DNA of 64,000 bases from Adiantum capillus-veneris (taxonomy: Eukaryota > Streptophyta > Polypodiopsida > Polypodiales > Pteridaceae). The notes beneath the pieces are model-generated. The model worked only from the letters and a program-made list of their open reading frames with translations. It searched no databases and was not told the origin of the DNA. The position numbers were made by a program, and so were the translations under genes. Location of the stretch: the NCBI GenBank assembly GCA_014529385.2, contig CM043954.1:98230747-98294746 (forward strand), in the 5' to 3' direction. Below are positions 34,294 through 46,992 of this stretch, in pieces (position 1 is the stretch's first letter; the number at the start of each line of letters is the position of its first letter).

Positions 34294-37200
34294 CTAGAAT
34301 GCTTCTAATCCTTTATTGTCTCCTCCGGTGAAGTGTGCTTCTGCATCTCGGTCGTGGTCGTCTCGATTTCCTAAGCTCAATCGCCCTGTCAATGAGGGTG
34401 CCTTTGGTATGGATGTGGGTACTCCTTTGTGCTGGCTGTTGGTCTCTTGCTTCTCCTTCCCCTCCTGCTTCTCTCGCTCAATTGCCCTGTCAATGAGGGT
34501 GCCTTTGGTATGGATGTGGGTACTCCTTTGTGCTGGCTGTTGGTCTCTTGCTTCTCCTTCCCCTCCTGCTTCTCTCGATCCGAAGAAATCTGTGATCTGT
34601 CTCTGAGGCTGTAGTGCTCTTTGTCTTCTCATTAGATTATCCGTGTGCCGATGTATTTCCAGTAGGTACAAGCCTAAGCATCTTTGATCTTGGTATTGCA
34701 TGACTCTATCTAGAGGTCCAAAGCCTTCTTTAAATAGGCAATGGAAACGTCCACGTATCTCATAGTATACGGTGCAATGGCATATGTAGTGTAATTCTGT
34801 CTCCGGCTCCATTCCGCATAACTTGCAAATTCTTCTCTCAGGTGGGATTCCCCTAAATCTGTCAAATTCAATTTCCAGCTGGTGTGAGGATGTACAAATC
34901 TGACCAATAGCACATCTCAAACCATGAGACAAGTGGGTATCCATGTAGCTCGGGCGAGTCACAAATCCATCTTCAGATAGCTGTAGGAAGTTTTCTTTGT
35001 AGTCGGCCATCTTCGTGCCCAATTCTTGTGTAGGGTCTACCCATGTCCTCTTAGTATCCAACTGTATAAGATCCTGACGGATGATTTTATTAATCTCCGT
35101 TCGTGTAATTGCCAGTGATGGAGCCTCAAGAGAGTATTGGTAGGGGGGCAATCTTTCCATACTGAACCCGTGTCTCTGAAACCACGAAGACAGTTGCGCA
35201 TACCAGCATGATGTATCCCCTTTCATTGCTAACTGTCGAGAGGATTCGAGGGCCAATCTAGTATAGTGGCAATTATTTGTATCCCACAAACTATGTATAA
35301 AGGACACTGATATGGTAAGAGCTTCAATTTCTATCGGAGGGGCAGCTAGTTCCGCTCGGATAATCGCGTGTGGTACGGAGGCCTTGGCTCTAATCATTCG
35401 GGAAATCATAGATATGCTTTATGGGGTCCAGATTTGGGGACCATCTGTGGATCAGGATAATTGGAAGCCACCACAGTATCAAAGAGCCAAAGTTTTGTTC
35501 GTGGTTCCTGAAATTGCACTTGTGAACACATCCTCTCCAACCCTCCCAAGGCCGCAGAGGCTCTGGACAATCTAGCCTCTGCTGCTTTCTTAAGAGTAAA
35601 CTTCGGTCCTGCAAATACCACACCAAGGTATGTGTATGCATCTGTGTACTCTACTGTATCCTGGCCATATGCAAATGTAGGTGCCGATCTCCTAACCCAC
35701 TGCGGTGTGGTGTTAAACACCATAACTTTGGTTTTACCCAAATTCACCGACAGTCCGCTGTCCTCCGCGAATTTATGTAATGCATCTAACTGCCTCTGCA
35801 TTCCATCTGGTGATTCTGCTATCAATACAATATCATCTGCATACAACAACAAAGGGATCCATGACCCTGCAAGTTGAGCACCTCTATCACCCTCTCTATC
35901 AATGTAATCTGATACCTCATCTATATACATACCAAATAAAGTAGGGGACAATGGGCATCCCTGCTTTACTCCAACAGTGGAATGAACAATGTCGGAATCC
36001 CCTTCTGGAGTACGTACATAACCAGTTACTGACCCATATAAGGCCATGATCCCCCAGATAATCTCTTTGGGGACCCCTAACTCTTGCATCCTGCGCATCA
36101 ATCTGGCCCTTGGTACTGTATCAAAAGCGTTCCGAAAATCCACAAAGAAACAATACATCCTTCTCCCGCTTTCTCTTCCTTCCTCAATAATGCCTCTGAG
36201 CGTAAGAATATGATCTAGAGTGGAATAACCCCTCCTGAATCCAGCTTGTCCTGTTGCCCTTATGCCCTCATTCTCTGCCCATCTACTCAATTTTTGTTCC
36301 AGAATGGATGCGTACAGTCGGGTCAATGTGTGACCCACCATAATGGTACGGTAGTTCCCGGGTATCATAGGAACCCCTGACTTGAAAATAGGTACGATGG
36401 TAGATAATTTCCAGGATTCAGGTAATCCTTCACACATGATCCGATTAAACAGACGAGCAAGGACTTCTGAAAGTAGATCCCTTGCATGGATCAAATGTTC
36501 TGCTACTAGACCCTCATGATCATATGCTCTTCTTGTCTTCATCTTATCAATGGCTTTTTCCACCATTTCCGTAGTAAAGAAAGTACTAGTAGCAGGGCAT
36601 GGCTCTAGCGGATCTGGTAGTGGAGGCTGTCCAGATACCATATATAATGATGTTACATATTGACCCCAAATCTCACGAGAAGTAATCGTCGGAGGCGGTG
36701 AGTACGCGTGAAATAAGCGCCAGGCCTCATGTGAGTCCTGACTCAGGAAGAGCTGATATAAATCCTTCTCCAGTTTGGCTAAAAATGCCCTTTTCTTGCA
36801 ACGTACTATACCCCGAAGAGCAATCCGAGACTGCTTATATGTGTTGATCCCAAGTGTAAGCTCTTTTTGTACTTGGGTTCTCGTCTCACTGCATTCCTCG
36901 TCATACCAACTTTCTGAGGCATGATCCCAGATCCTCTCTTCGGATCAGGTTGAGTATGTGGGTATGCCTCTTGTGCTGTTCCATGTAGTATCTCTGTTAA
37001 CTGAGAAGTAATCTCCTCTATAGTATATACTGGCTCGGCTGCCCACATCCTATTATAGATCTTTGCCACATAGACTGAATCAGTCTCTGGTGTGAAAGTA
37101 TATCTTGTGTGTGTCTTCTTCCTTGGTACTTGAGAGGCATTGTATTGGAAGGAGATTGATAAGGTCAAGAGAGCATGATCCACTGCAATCCCAACTGGTC

Positions 37201-37800
37201 TGGGTCCCACCTTAAAGTCCTCGATACTAGAAAGAAAGCTTGGCGAAGTCATGACATAATCCACTGTACTGGCCCCATCCCTGTGCGGGAAGCATGTGAA
37301 TCCCCCAGATAAAGGGAAATTCTCTAGACCATTAAGTATGGCCAAACCATGTGTAGTTGCCATCTCCATGAGATGTCTACCATATTCAGTGTGTTCTTTA
37401 TCCTGTGAGTTTCTAGTAAGCCCCCTCTGTGATAAATCCACTTCTCTAAGCATTTCCTCAGAGGTATCATAGAATACTGCTTGAGAGTTGGCCGTTCTGG
37501 CATTAAAGTCTCCTAAGAGAACGATGTCTCCATCTCTAGAAAACTCCCATATGTCATTACTCAATATGGAGAAAGGGGACTGTCCTTTAGGTGAGGAGTA
37601 GACTGATGTACTTGGAGGGAAGTAGCATATAGCGATATATAGAAATCTACCTGTCTCGGTTCTCATTCTCACCCACATATACCTTGCTTGCTCATCTTTC
37701 TTGATGATCTGTAGTAGTGGTTTCAGCTCTTCTTTAAATAAGACTGCTACTCCTCCTAAACCCCGGCTACCCCGTAGAGATCTTTTGTCTGGTCGACCAG
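34294..37800 (-). pseudogene. LINE ORF2 (copy 9) with micro-inversion and 101-bp duplication
   Basis: Endonuclease motifs LLGDFNAR, STVDYVM and VDHALL lie at 37200-37530. RT motifs FVDFRNAFD, GVKQGCPLSP and LLYADDIV (near 35840) follow. The CCHC finger (CKLC...H...C) is near 34790-34840, and PIP-box-like QRQITDFF is at 34582-34605. Frame breaks lie near 36900 and 36790. At about 35415-35467 a segment is inverted: the + strand there reads MLYGVQIWGPSVDQDNW, which other copies encode in the ORF2 sense. A 101-bp unit is duplicated at 34375-34576, shifting the frame after the first C-terminal tail. Confidence 0.9.
34375..34576. repeat. 101-bp tandem duplication in LINE ORF2 C-terminus
   Basis: The unit starting GCTCAATCGCCCTGTCAATG at 34375 recurs at 34476. 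Because 101 is not a multiple of three, the second unit is read in another frame (THIHTKGTLIDRAIE, then SIPKAPSLTGRL). Confidence 0.9.
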
Positions 37801-37819
37801 CTGTTTCCCATAAATAACC

Positions 37820-38735
<916 letters not shown>

Positions 38736-38744
38736 CAGAGTTAC

Positions 38745-38835
38745 CCGGAACGCGGAACGGGAACGGTGACGGGCCTCCCTGCGGAACGGGGGAACGGGAA
38801 TGGGCTCGGAACGGGAACGGCGTGGAACGGCAGGC
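38745..38835. repeat. Subterminal GGAACG cluster, left end of hAT 1
   Basis: Seven or more GGAACG or GGAACGG units occur in about 90 bp; the complement CCGTTCC is similarly clustered at 41930-42070. Confidence 0.8.
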
Positions 38836-39308
38836 TAAAAAAACACCCAAATATTATTTTTTTTAGCGTTATGTGTTTGAATACAAGTAGTATTAGAGTT
38901 CTTTGACTCTAATATCCACAAAAAACACGATTCGAAGACCATTTAACCTTATTATGACTTGATTGGGATGTGAGGCGCCCAGAGTACATAGCCAGATGAA
39001 CAACAATGAGCAAACACAATGCCCATAGTACATACACAATGCTCTCAAATAATTGCAAGAGTAGTAGTCAGAGATAACACTTTGGAATTAATTATGGCTA
39101 ACATAGTAACAAGCCTCAAGGGCCGCCAGCGGCCAAGGTGCTACAAAAAAACCAAAGAGGGGCAAAGTTCAAACCAGACTTCAGTGACCACAATACCAAA
39201 AGACTGAAGGTGACAAATACCATAAAGATGCTAGTAGCTACAAATGGCAAAGAGGGCAAGGCTCAAGCAGCCATACAAAAAGGTGGATAAATGGCAAAGA
39301 CTCAAAAC

Positions 39309-41506
39309 TCAAGAGCCACTAGCCTGAGAGGCCTCCCAATCCGTAGTAGCCGGCTGTAAATCATGCACATCCTCCCATTCCTCATCATCGAGGTCTAGGT
39401 CCGGCTCGATCTCAGCCACAGATGAAGTACCTGGTGTTGGTGGATGTGCATCTCCACCCGCCTGAGAAGCCTCTTGCTCCATCTCCCACTGTGTAAAAGG
39501 ATCTGTCTGTTTGTCTGTACTCTTGCAAAGCATTTTCAAATTTGCGCTGACGAAGACAAGATCATTAGCCTTCTCCACTCCAAGCCGATTCCTCTTCTTG
39601 GAAGCAATGTGGCTAAAGGTACTCCACAATTGCTCCAAGCATGAGGTACTAACTGACTGGCTGAGAATACGGATCGCCAATCTCTGAAGCTCAGGGCCAT
39701 CATAGCCATAGTCCTCCCACCAAAGCACTGAACCTATTTTCCTGCGATCAATCTGAGCATCTGGACTGCCAAATGACCCTCGCATCTCTCTGTACTGTCT
39801 CAGCTGATCTCTGACAATGCGTCGCCCATCTCTGTCTAGAACCATCTTGTTTAAGATCTCTGTAAATTGGTTCATGACTTCCCTATCTGTCTCTTGCCCT
39901 GCACCTTGGAACTCTGGATCCACCATGTACGCTGCCCCGTGTAAAGGAGAGGCATATGAATTCCACCTCGAGCTGCAAAGCGCATGGATCTCCTCATATC
40001 GCTCTGCGTTCGGCTCAAGCTGTGCAAGCTGCTCAATCATGCGGTCCATTGCCTCATAAATCTTGCCAATGCAAGGATCCATGCCATCCAGAACTCGAAG
40101 CAAATGAACCACCGGTTTTACCTGTGCATCTAGACTCTTGAGCTCCTTCCAGAACTCAAGATCCTCTGCCTTATCCTTGCACAAAATCCCTGCAACTGTC
40201 TTTGCATAGGGGGAGGTGGTGAACTCATCACTGATGAAGACCTGTCGGACCGCATTTTGACATTCAGACAGCCTGCGTACAAGAAGAAAGTTGAATGCGA
40301 AGCGGGTATCTGAATACTTTAGAAGCACTTTGCCGCCCGACCTCTTGAGGTACTCACTCCGAACCAAGTTATGATTGTTGATGAAAGTAACCATCTTCAC
40401 TGCATCAGCAATGACTGGAGCAATCCAGTCTAGCTTGCCGATGTCTTTCAGAAGGTTGTTCAAGCAGTGTGCCATGCAAAAGCACACTGTCACATGCTGA
40501 TAGTGGCCCTCTATGATAGCTGCTGCTGCCCTGTTTGATGCCTCCCCATCTGTGACAAAGGCCACCACGTGTTGCTCACCGATGGTTTCTATGGCCGCTG
40601 TCCACTCTGCAGAGAGGACATCGGCGGACTTGCCACTCTCAGTGGCATCATGAGAGTGCACAAAGTACATCTCTCCACTGGAGTATGCGACGAGACCATG
40701 GATAGATCTCTTCCTTGTATCGCTCCACCCGTCAGCAATGAGGGAAACGCCATGTTTTGCCCAAAGACGCTGAATGTTGAGGGTTGCTTGCTCCACGATA
40801 GCCTTCTCTCGATCGAGCAAGGTGGTTCGGAGAGCCTCTGAAGATGGCGGCACATAGCCGGTGCCATACTCTCCTATCCGTTGCACCATGACTTTCCAAT
40901 ACTCCGACCTATTTCGATCAAACATAGAAGAGGTTAGTATCAAAAAAGTGGAAACGACGATAACGAAAGAAATGAGAGAGAAGATTGATGAATCATAAAA
41001 CAATGTACATACCTCGCTGCGACAAATGGGATATGGTCGTGATAGAAGAATCGGGCCACGGCCGCATCCACCTCTTCTTTCTTCTTTGGGTCCCAAGAGG
41101 TGGTAAGGGTCTTTTGGCGACGAATTGGACCTTTTGAAGATGCACCAACACCTACACCGGGTAGAGAGGAAGAAGGGAAAATGAGGGTCTTTGGATCAAT
41201 ACCTTTGCGTGCCGGCTTGGCTTTATGGTTGAATTGCCGATCCTTTTCCTCGAGCACCTTCCTCTTCTCGATGGTTACGTTGGCACAAAATTTCACCTCA
41301 TGTCCCGGCACTCGAAGAAAGTGTGCCCTCACTTTGTCATGCCCCCCTTTCCGCGTGTAAGAGCATAGCTTGCATCCCCATGCACGAGAACCTCCCGCCG
41401 CCGACAAGGTGCCCTCCGAGGTCACTTCATCCCACCACGACCATTCCTTTGCCTTTTGAGTGTTGCCCGCATGAACGGAGGGGGTTGAACAAGAAGAAGA
41501 GGCCAT
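39309..41506 (-). CDS. hAT transposase (BED finger, DUF659, hAT-C), 2 exons
   Basis: The CDS is complement(39309..40908, 41013..41506), 697 codons. The ATG at 41506 starts MASSSCSTPS. The 104-bp intron has donor GTATGT, branch-like TACTAAC and acceptor AATAG; splicing joins VAAR to SEYWKV in frame. A BED-type zinc finger (CKLC...H...H) covers about residues 45-75. DUF659 begins near 165. Catalytic Asp candidates are in ADGWSDTRKRS (about D224) and VTDGEASN (about D285), followed by FCMAHCLNNLL. The hAT-C dimerisation region has WWEDYG and TSCLEQLWS (Glu near 590). No stops or frameshifts: the gene could encode an active nuclear transposase. Closely related to the gene at 43024-45249. Confidence 0.93.
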
Positions 41507-42091
41507 GGATGATGGATTATCTGTGAAAGAGAGAGCTTGATCTTGAACTTTGAGAGAGAGAGAGAGGGATTGAGAGAGAGAGGCTTGCCGCTTGATTCCG
41601 TGAGAGCTTGAGCCTTGAGCCTTAAAAGTTGAGGGTTAGAACTTAGAAGTTAGCCCAAGAGAGAGAGAGGTTGAGAGCTTGAGCCTTGAGGCATGCCGCG
41701 GCGCCACACTATGGCTTGAGAGTTGAGAGCAAGCTAGGGAGAATGAGCTTGGCTTGAGAGTTGAGAGCAAGGCTCAAGCAAGGGAGAATGGGCCTTGAGG
41801 CTTGATGAGTGTGTGAAGAATGGGGGAGGAGGGGGGCATTATATACTTTTTTGACTGCTGAAAATGGCCGTTGGCTGCCTAACAGTCATTTTTTTCAATT
41901 TCAAAAACTGCCGTTTATGGCCGTTGGGGCCGTTCCGGCCGTTCCGGTCCGTTCCATCCCGTTCCTGCCCGTTCCGGTCGTCCCGTTCCGGTGACAGTTT
42001 CCAGCCGGAACGCCGTTCCGTTCTGACGCGTTCCAGAAAATCCCAGCCGGCAGGCCCGAAATGTCCGTTCCCTAGTAACACTCCATCGTAC

Positions 42092-42181
42092 CCCATGAGA
42101 TAGGTGAGTGTCCATGTATCTGGGCCTCATCACAAAACCATCCTCCGTAAGCTGGAGGAGATGCTCTCTGTAGAAAGCCAT
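42092..42181 (-). pseudogene. LINE copy 10, continuation beyond hAT 1
   Basis: This encodes on the - strand the MAFYREHLLQLTEDGF segment of ORF2 and joins the sequence left of hAT element 1 when one CATCGTAC is removed. Confidence 0.85.
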
Positions 42182-42400
42182 AGAGAGAGAGAAGAAGAAG
42201 AAGAAGAAGAAGAAGAAGAGGAGAAGTATTTTAACGTCGTAGGAAACTATCCCAAGAGACCTTAAAGATCTATCCGACGAGGAGAGTTGAACTCGCTGCC
42301 TCTACATATATGATTGTGAATTGTTCAAAACATGTAAAGGCCTATGTATACTTTTCTTAGGGTTGTTGGCATGGGAGAAAGATTGGCAGGAAAGGCCCAT
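42182..42400. other. (GAA)n tract and unassigned sequence
   Basis: (GA)n/(GAA)n at 42182-42222 is followed by TTTTAACGTCGTAGG, weakly similar to the LINE tail complement. The rest is unrecognised. Confidence 0.5.
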
Positions 42401-42491
42401 CTACACCCTCTAGAAATTTCTTTTCAGCAACATGAGACATTATTAGAGCAGAATTAGCCACTCCACCCATGCTACTTGAGGCTATTTTTTA
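42401..42491 (+). pseudogene. LINE copy 11 (divergent family), left part
   Basis: The sequence ACATGAGACATTATTAGAGC onwards encodes the D(I)IRAELATPPMLLEAIF segment seen in copy 5 near 23540-23595. It is interrupted by hAT element 2 and resumes at 45730. Confidence 0.7.
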
Positions 42492-42830
42492 CATAGTTAC
42501 AGGGGATGGGGGGACGGGCCCTAGGGCCGGGGGACGGCCGTAACCGGGCCGGGAACGGCTTGGAACGCCGAGGGACGGATGGAAAACGGGCCGGATGGGC
42601 GGGTCGCAGGGGGGACGAACCTGGGACGGCCGGGGCCGGACCGGGGTCAGACGGACCGGACGGGGACGGCAGGGGTCGGACCGGAACAGATTCAAAAAAA
42701 TGGCCGTTTTTGACCGTTTGCAACGGCTCTGTGCAGCCCCAACTGCCATATTTTTTTAAGCCTTGGCCCTTGGGAGGCTATAAAAGGCTCCCTTGGGCCT
42801 CTTAATACTCATAGTCTCAATGCTCAATGC

Positions 42831-42896
42831 TCATTCCATTTCCCTCAAGCTCAAGGCTCAAGCTCATTCCATTTCCCTCAAGCTCAAGGCTCAAGT
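42831..42896. repeat. 33-bp tandem duplication in hAT 2 leader
   Basis: CTCATTCCATTTCCCTCAAG is repeated about 33 bp apart, upstream of the transposase start. Confidence 0.75.
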
Positions 42897-43023
42897 TTGA
42901 ACTTTGAAGCTCTCCTCTCCCTCTTCTACCCACTTTGAAGCTCTCCTTTACTCTCTCTCCACACAAGCTCTCCTCTAACCCTTCTAACTTCTAAGCTCTA
43001 CTCTCTCGAGTCTCTCGACCATC

Positions 43024-45249
43024 ATGTCATCTCAAGCCAACTCCACTTCTCAAGCCGCTTCTTCTCGAAGGAGGCCCGCCGTGCAAACGTGGTCGTGTTG
43101 GGATGAAGTCGAATTTAGCTCGCGTGGCAAAGGTGGCGGTGCAAGACCATGGACGTGCAAGCTATGTCCATACAAGAGATCGGGTGGTTCAAACAAAGTG
43201 CGAGCCCATCTTCTTCATGAACCCGGTCACGAGGTGAAGTTTTGCCCTCATGTAGCTCCCGAGAAGAGGTTGGATCTTCTTGAGAAGCTCACGGTGTATG
43301 AGGTTGCGGAAGCGGCCAAGAGGGGCCGTTTTGTTGCCGTTGATCCCTCCGCCACGGCGACACCGCGAGAGCAAAGGGAAGCCAACCTTGACGACATCTC
43401 TCGAACCTTCAAGAGCCATGGATCTACACCGTCCTCTTCCCTTCCGCATCGCCAAACCACTCTCAACGAAAATTGGAATCCTAAATTGAAGGAAGAGGTG
43501 GATAGGTCGGTTGCCCGATTCTTCTTCCACGACCACATTGCCTTCCATGCTTCGCGGTGAGTTTCCCTTGGCATATGCACATTGCAATCTTCCATTTTGT
43601 ATTCATAATGGGTTATAATTTCTCGACTCTCCATACTAACGCAACATGCTCTATTTTGTGTGGATAGGTCTCCATACTTTCGAACCATGGTTACGAAAAT
43701 AGGGGAATATGGCTCCTCTTATGTGCCACCTTCATCGGAGAGGCTTCGCACCACCCTCCTTGACAAAGAGAAGCTTGCCGTGGAGCAAGCGGCCCAAGCA
43801 ACAAAGGATTTGTGGGAGACCAATGGCGTCTCTCTTCTTGTAGATGGATGGAGAGACACCCGCAAGCGGTCCATCCACGGGGTGGTGGCCTACTCTCGGG
43901 GGGAGATGTACTTTGTGGAGTCACATGATGCATCCGATAATGGCAAGGCCGCCGAGATGCTTGCTGCGGAGTGGACAAGCACCATAGAGATCACCGGCCC
44001 GGAGAATGTCCTTTGTATGGTTGCAGATGGAGAGGCGTCAAATAGGGCAGCCGGAGCTATCATTGAGGACATGTATCCCAGCATCCATGTCACATTTTGC
44101 ATGGCGCATTGCCTCAATAACCTCCTCAAGGACATAGGGAACTTGTCATGGATTTCACCCACCATTGGTGACGCCTCTCGAATTGTCTCCTTTGTGCTCA
44201 ACCATCAAAAAGTGCGGCATGAATTCTCAAAGAGGAGCCACTTGTCTTTGCTCAAATATTCAGAGACAAGATTTGCATTCAATTGGCTTATGCTAGGCCG
44301 CTTGTCTACATGTGGCGGAGCCTTAAGGGGCCTCTTTCTCAGTGATGAGTTCCAGGCCATGCCGGAGTCTACATCAGCAGTAGGATTGAAATGCCGAGAA
44401 TGGGCCGACGACGCCGCTTGGTGGGAGGAGGTGAAGACTCTTGACGCCATGGTCAAGCCTATTCTACACCTACTTCGAGTGGTGGATGGCTTGCAGCCAT
44501 GCATTGGCAAAGTCTACGAAGCCATGGATCGGATGATAGAGGCACTTGAGAAGCTTGTGCCTGACCCTGTTCAGTATGCGGAGATTCATGGCTTGCGTGA
44601 GTCGAGGTGGAATGGATACTACTCTCCACTTCATGCGTCAGCTTATGTGCTTGACCCTGAGTTTCAAGGAAGGCGTCAAGAGACCGACAAGGAGGTGAGC
44701 AAAGGATGGCGGTTTGCATTGGAGCGCCTTGAGCCTAGCAGTGACATTAGGCGCAAGATTAGAGACGAGCTACTCAACTACAGGCAAAAGAAGGACTCCT
44801 ATGGATGTGTAGATGCACAGCTTGATCGCAACAAGATTGGCTCGGTTTTGTGGTGGGAGGACTATGGAGGAGATGGCCCACATTTGCAGCGCTTGGCTGT
44901 TCGTGTCCTTAGCCAAGCATGTACCACTAGTTGCTTGGAGCAACTATGGAGTGTGTATAGCCACATTGCCTCTAAGAAGAGGAATCGCCTTAGGGTTCAG
45001 AGGGCCAATGATTTGGTGTTTGTGAGCGCTAACTTGCGCATGCTTGCCAAGAGCATCTCACACAAGGCAGATCCTTTCACTGAGTGGGAGATGGCACAAG
45101 AGAATCCATCTATGGCCAATACTCTTTTGGAAGAGCTAGAGGAGGATTTCGAGCCTCAATGCGAGCCTCCTGAGCCGGAGCCCTCATACGTCGTTGACGA
45201 CCTCGACTACGACGATGATGTGGAGATTCAGCAGGCGAGCACTTCTTGA
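43024..45249 (+). CDS. hAT transposase (BED finger, DUF659, hAT-C), 2 exons
   Basis: The CDS is join(43024..43556, 43668..45249), 704 codons. The ATG at 43024 starts MSSQANSTSQ. The 111-bp intron (donor GTGAGT, TACTAAC at 43634-43640, acceptor GATAG) sits at the same codon as in hAT 1 and joins HASR to SPYFRT in frame. The BED finger CKLC...H lies near residues 40-70. DUF659 motifs LVDGWRDTRKRS and MVADGEASN carry the Asp candidates, followed by FCMAHCLNNLL. The C-terminal WWEDYGGDG and TSCLEQLWS carry the Glu. An acidic tail ends at 45249. The frame is intact, so it is probably functional or recently so. Roughly three fifths identical to the hAT 1 protein by eye. Confidence 0.94.
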
Positions 45250-45278
45250 GTTTGATGATCATTGATCACTCGACTCTC

Positions 45279-45408
45279 GAGTCTAGACTCTTGAGTCTAC
45301 GACTCTACCTACTACATAGCCCTTTGTACTTTTTGTTATCCTTGAGTCTAGACTCTTGAGTCTACGACTCTACCTACTACATAGCCCTTTGTACTTTTTG
45401 TTATCCTT
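45279..45408. repeat. 65-bp tandem duplication in hAT 2 3' UTR
   Basis: The unit starting GAGTCTAGACTCTTGAGTC at 45279 recurs identically at 45344. Confidence 0.9.
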
Positions 45409-45721
45409 GAGGCCTCAGGCTTGTCCTAAGTTCTTTAGGCTTTTTGACTCTTGAGCCCTTGTGGCATGCACTTCTAATTTTGTATCCATCGATCATCGAT
45501 GTTTTATTAGCATATTTCAGCCTATATGACTCGTGTTCTTTGGTCTATTTAGTGTAAATTTATGGTCAAAGTGATGCTCTATGTGTGTGGCATGTGTGTA
45601 GATCAAAAAATGCCAAAAAAACTCTCTTTTTTTTTTGCCGTTCTGAACCCCGTCCCCGTTTCTTGACTTTTGCCGTCCCGACCCCGACCCCGACCCCGAC
45701 CCGCCATCCCATGTAACTATG

Positions 45722-46600
45722 ATTTTTTAGACAGTTTTCCTCACTCAGAGGATGAGAGAGATGAGAAGTTTTGTCATACTCCTTGAGCTGAGAGGTTTTG
45801 TCAGCTTTGCACAAAGAGGATCATTGAGAACGAGGAGCACTTTGTCTACAGATGTAGAGTATATGAGAGTATCAAAGACGTATATGAGGCTCTTTTCACA
45901 GGAAAGCCATCCTACAACAGCTCATGAAGTATAGAGATCAGTGTTAGTTTGGCCTTTTTTTGTGGAGATACATGGACACATATAGACATTGCTGGCACTT
46001 GTAGCGGTACCAAACGGTGGTAGACAGTCACACCTTACAGACTTCTTCCAGAGCACCACAACTCTACCACCACTCATCACATAGACACAGAGAGGGGTAA
46101 CCCTACAGTAGGCTGAGATGATCAGAGCTAGGAGACCCCCCCCCGAGCTCCAGGATACACGGCTTGGAGACTCCATCGCATGTAGATCCAAGAGATCCAG
46201 ACTCGCCACCATCAGGCAGCCCGGAAAGATTTTTTCTGATGCTGGAAGACCAAGCTGTGATCATACAAGCAGCCCTTACACTATACCCACCATGTACCAG
46301 ATCTTACACCCCCAATTTGATATAGGATGGAGCTAGTGAGCTTGATGCACTTCATGATTGTACTTCTTTGAGCACATAGATGTGCACCCATACCCCCTAC
46401 AGATAGAGCCCCACCATCCACTCATACACCATGTATCTTGCATCCTAGCCTCCCATGGATCAACCCCCTCCTCCCTTACCACAAGACCACATTTTGTTAC
46501 TTTGTACTTTTGTCCTTTCCCGATAGATAAAAGACACAAACATGTACATTTGATTTGTCTCATAGGCTGACTTCGGCCTCTAATAGATATATCTTTCTTT
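45722..46600 (+). pseudogene. LINE copy 11, ORF2 C-terminus and 3' UTR
   Basis: A CCHC finger CQLCTKRIIENEEHF-x-x-x-C (near 45795-45855) is followed by the PIP-box-like peptide QSHLTDFF at 46025-46048 and then a noncoding 3' region. The 3' end reads TTTGTCTCATAGGCTGACTTC, then GGCCT, resembling the hairpin terminus of the other LINEs. Stops and shifts are frequent, and the copy is old. It continues the fragment at 42401-42491 across hAT element 2. Confidence 0.75.
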
Positions 46601-46992
46601 CTTTAGTTTCTAGCTCTAAATAAAGCCTAGTTTGGTTAATACACATCCCTCGAGCTCAACTACTTGACTGCAGCCATAAGATGCAAGCAATTTTTGCATG
46701 GCACCAAGTGAAAAAATTGTTTCCCTGAACAATATAGAGACATCAAAATTCAAGGTGATCAAAGTGCAATTGACATTTTCAACAAATCATATTCTCTCTG
46801 GTAACATCTTAGGCCCCTTTTGCAGCGTTGAAAAACTAAGAGGTCAATCAGAGATTTTGACAAAGGGCAGGAACACAGAGTAAACTTTCTATGAGAGACT
46901 ACACATAAAAATGATACACCAGTTTTGTGAAATAGATGAAAATTTCACAAAGGAGCACTTGAAGATAGTTAAAATTGCTGTATGTTAATTAC
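46601..46992. other. Unassigned stretch
   Basis: No gene or recognised repeat is seen. The next callose synthase exon is expected here on the - strand, but its conserved LRVAYIDE-type motif is not present. Confidence 0.4.

Larger units (their letters stand above)
38736..42083 (-). mobile_element. hAT element 1 (3348 bp), complete
   Basis: An 8-bp target duplication CATCGTAC flanks it (38728-38735 and 42084-42091). The ends CAGAGTTACC and, in reverse complement, GAGTGTTACT are short imperfect inverted repeats. Within 100-150 bp of both ends lie many GGAACG/CGTTCC units, as expected for transposase binding sites in hAT elements. It encodes one intron-containing transposase on the - strand and sits in LINE copy 10. 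Confidence 0.95.
42492..45721 (+). mobile_element. hAT element 2 (3230 bp), complete
   Basis: The perfect 8-bp duplication ATTTTTTA lies at 42484-42491 and 45722-45729. Terminal inverted repeats are CATAGTTACAGGGGATGG at the left and CATAGTTACATGGGATGG at the right (complement), extending about 26 bp with few mismatches. GGGACGG/CCCCGAC-rich subterminal sequence lies inside both ends. It encodes one transposase with an intron and is inserted in a LINE relic. Confidence 0.95.

Noticed and set aside
39444-40141. + strand open frames opposite the hAT 1 transposase
   Set aside because: Antisense shadows without recognisable domains; the - strand frame has full transposase motifs.
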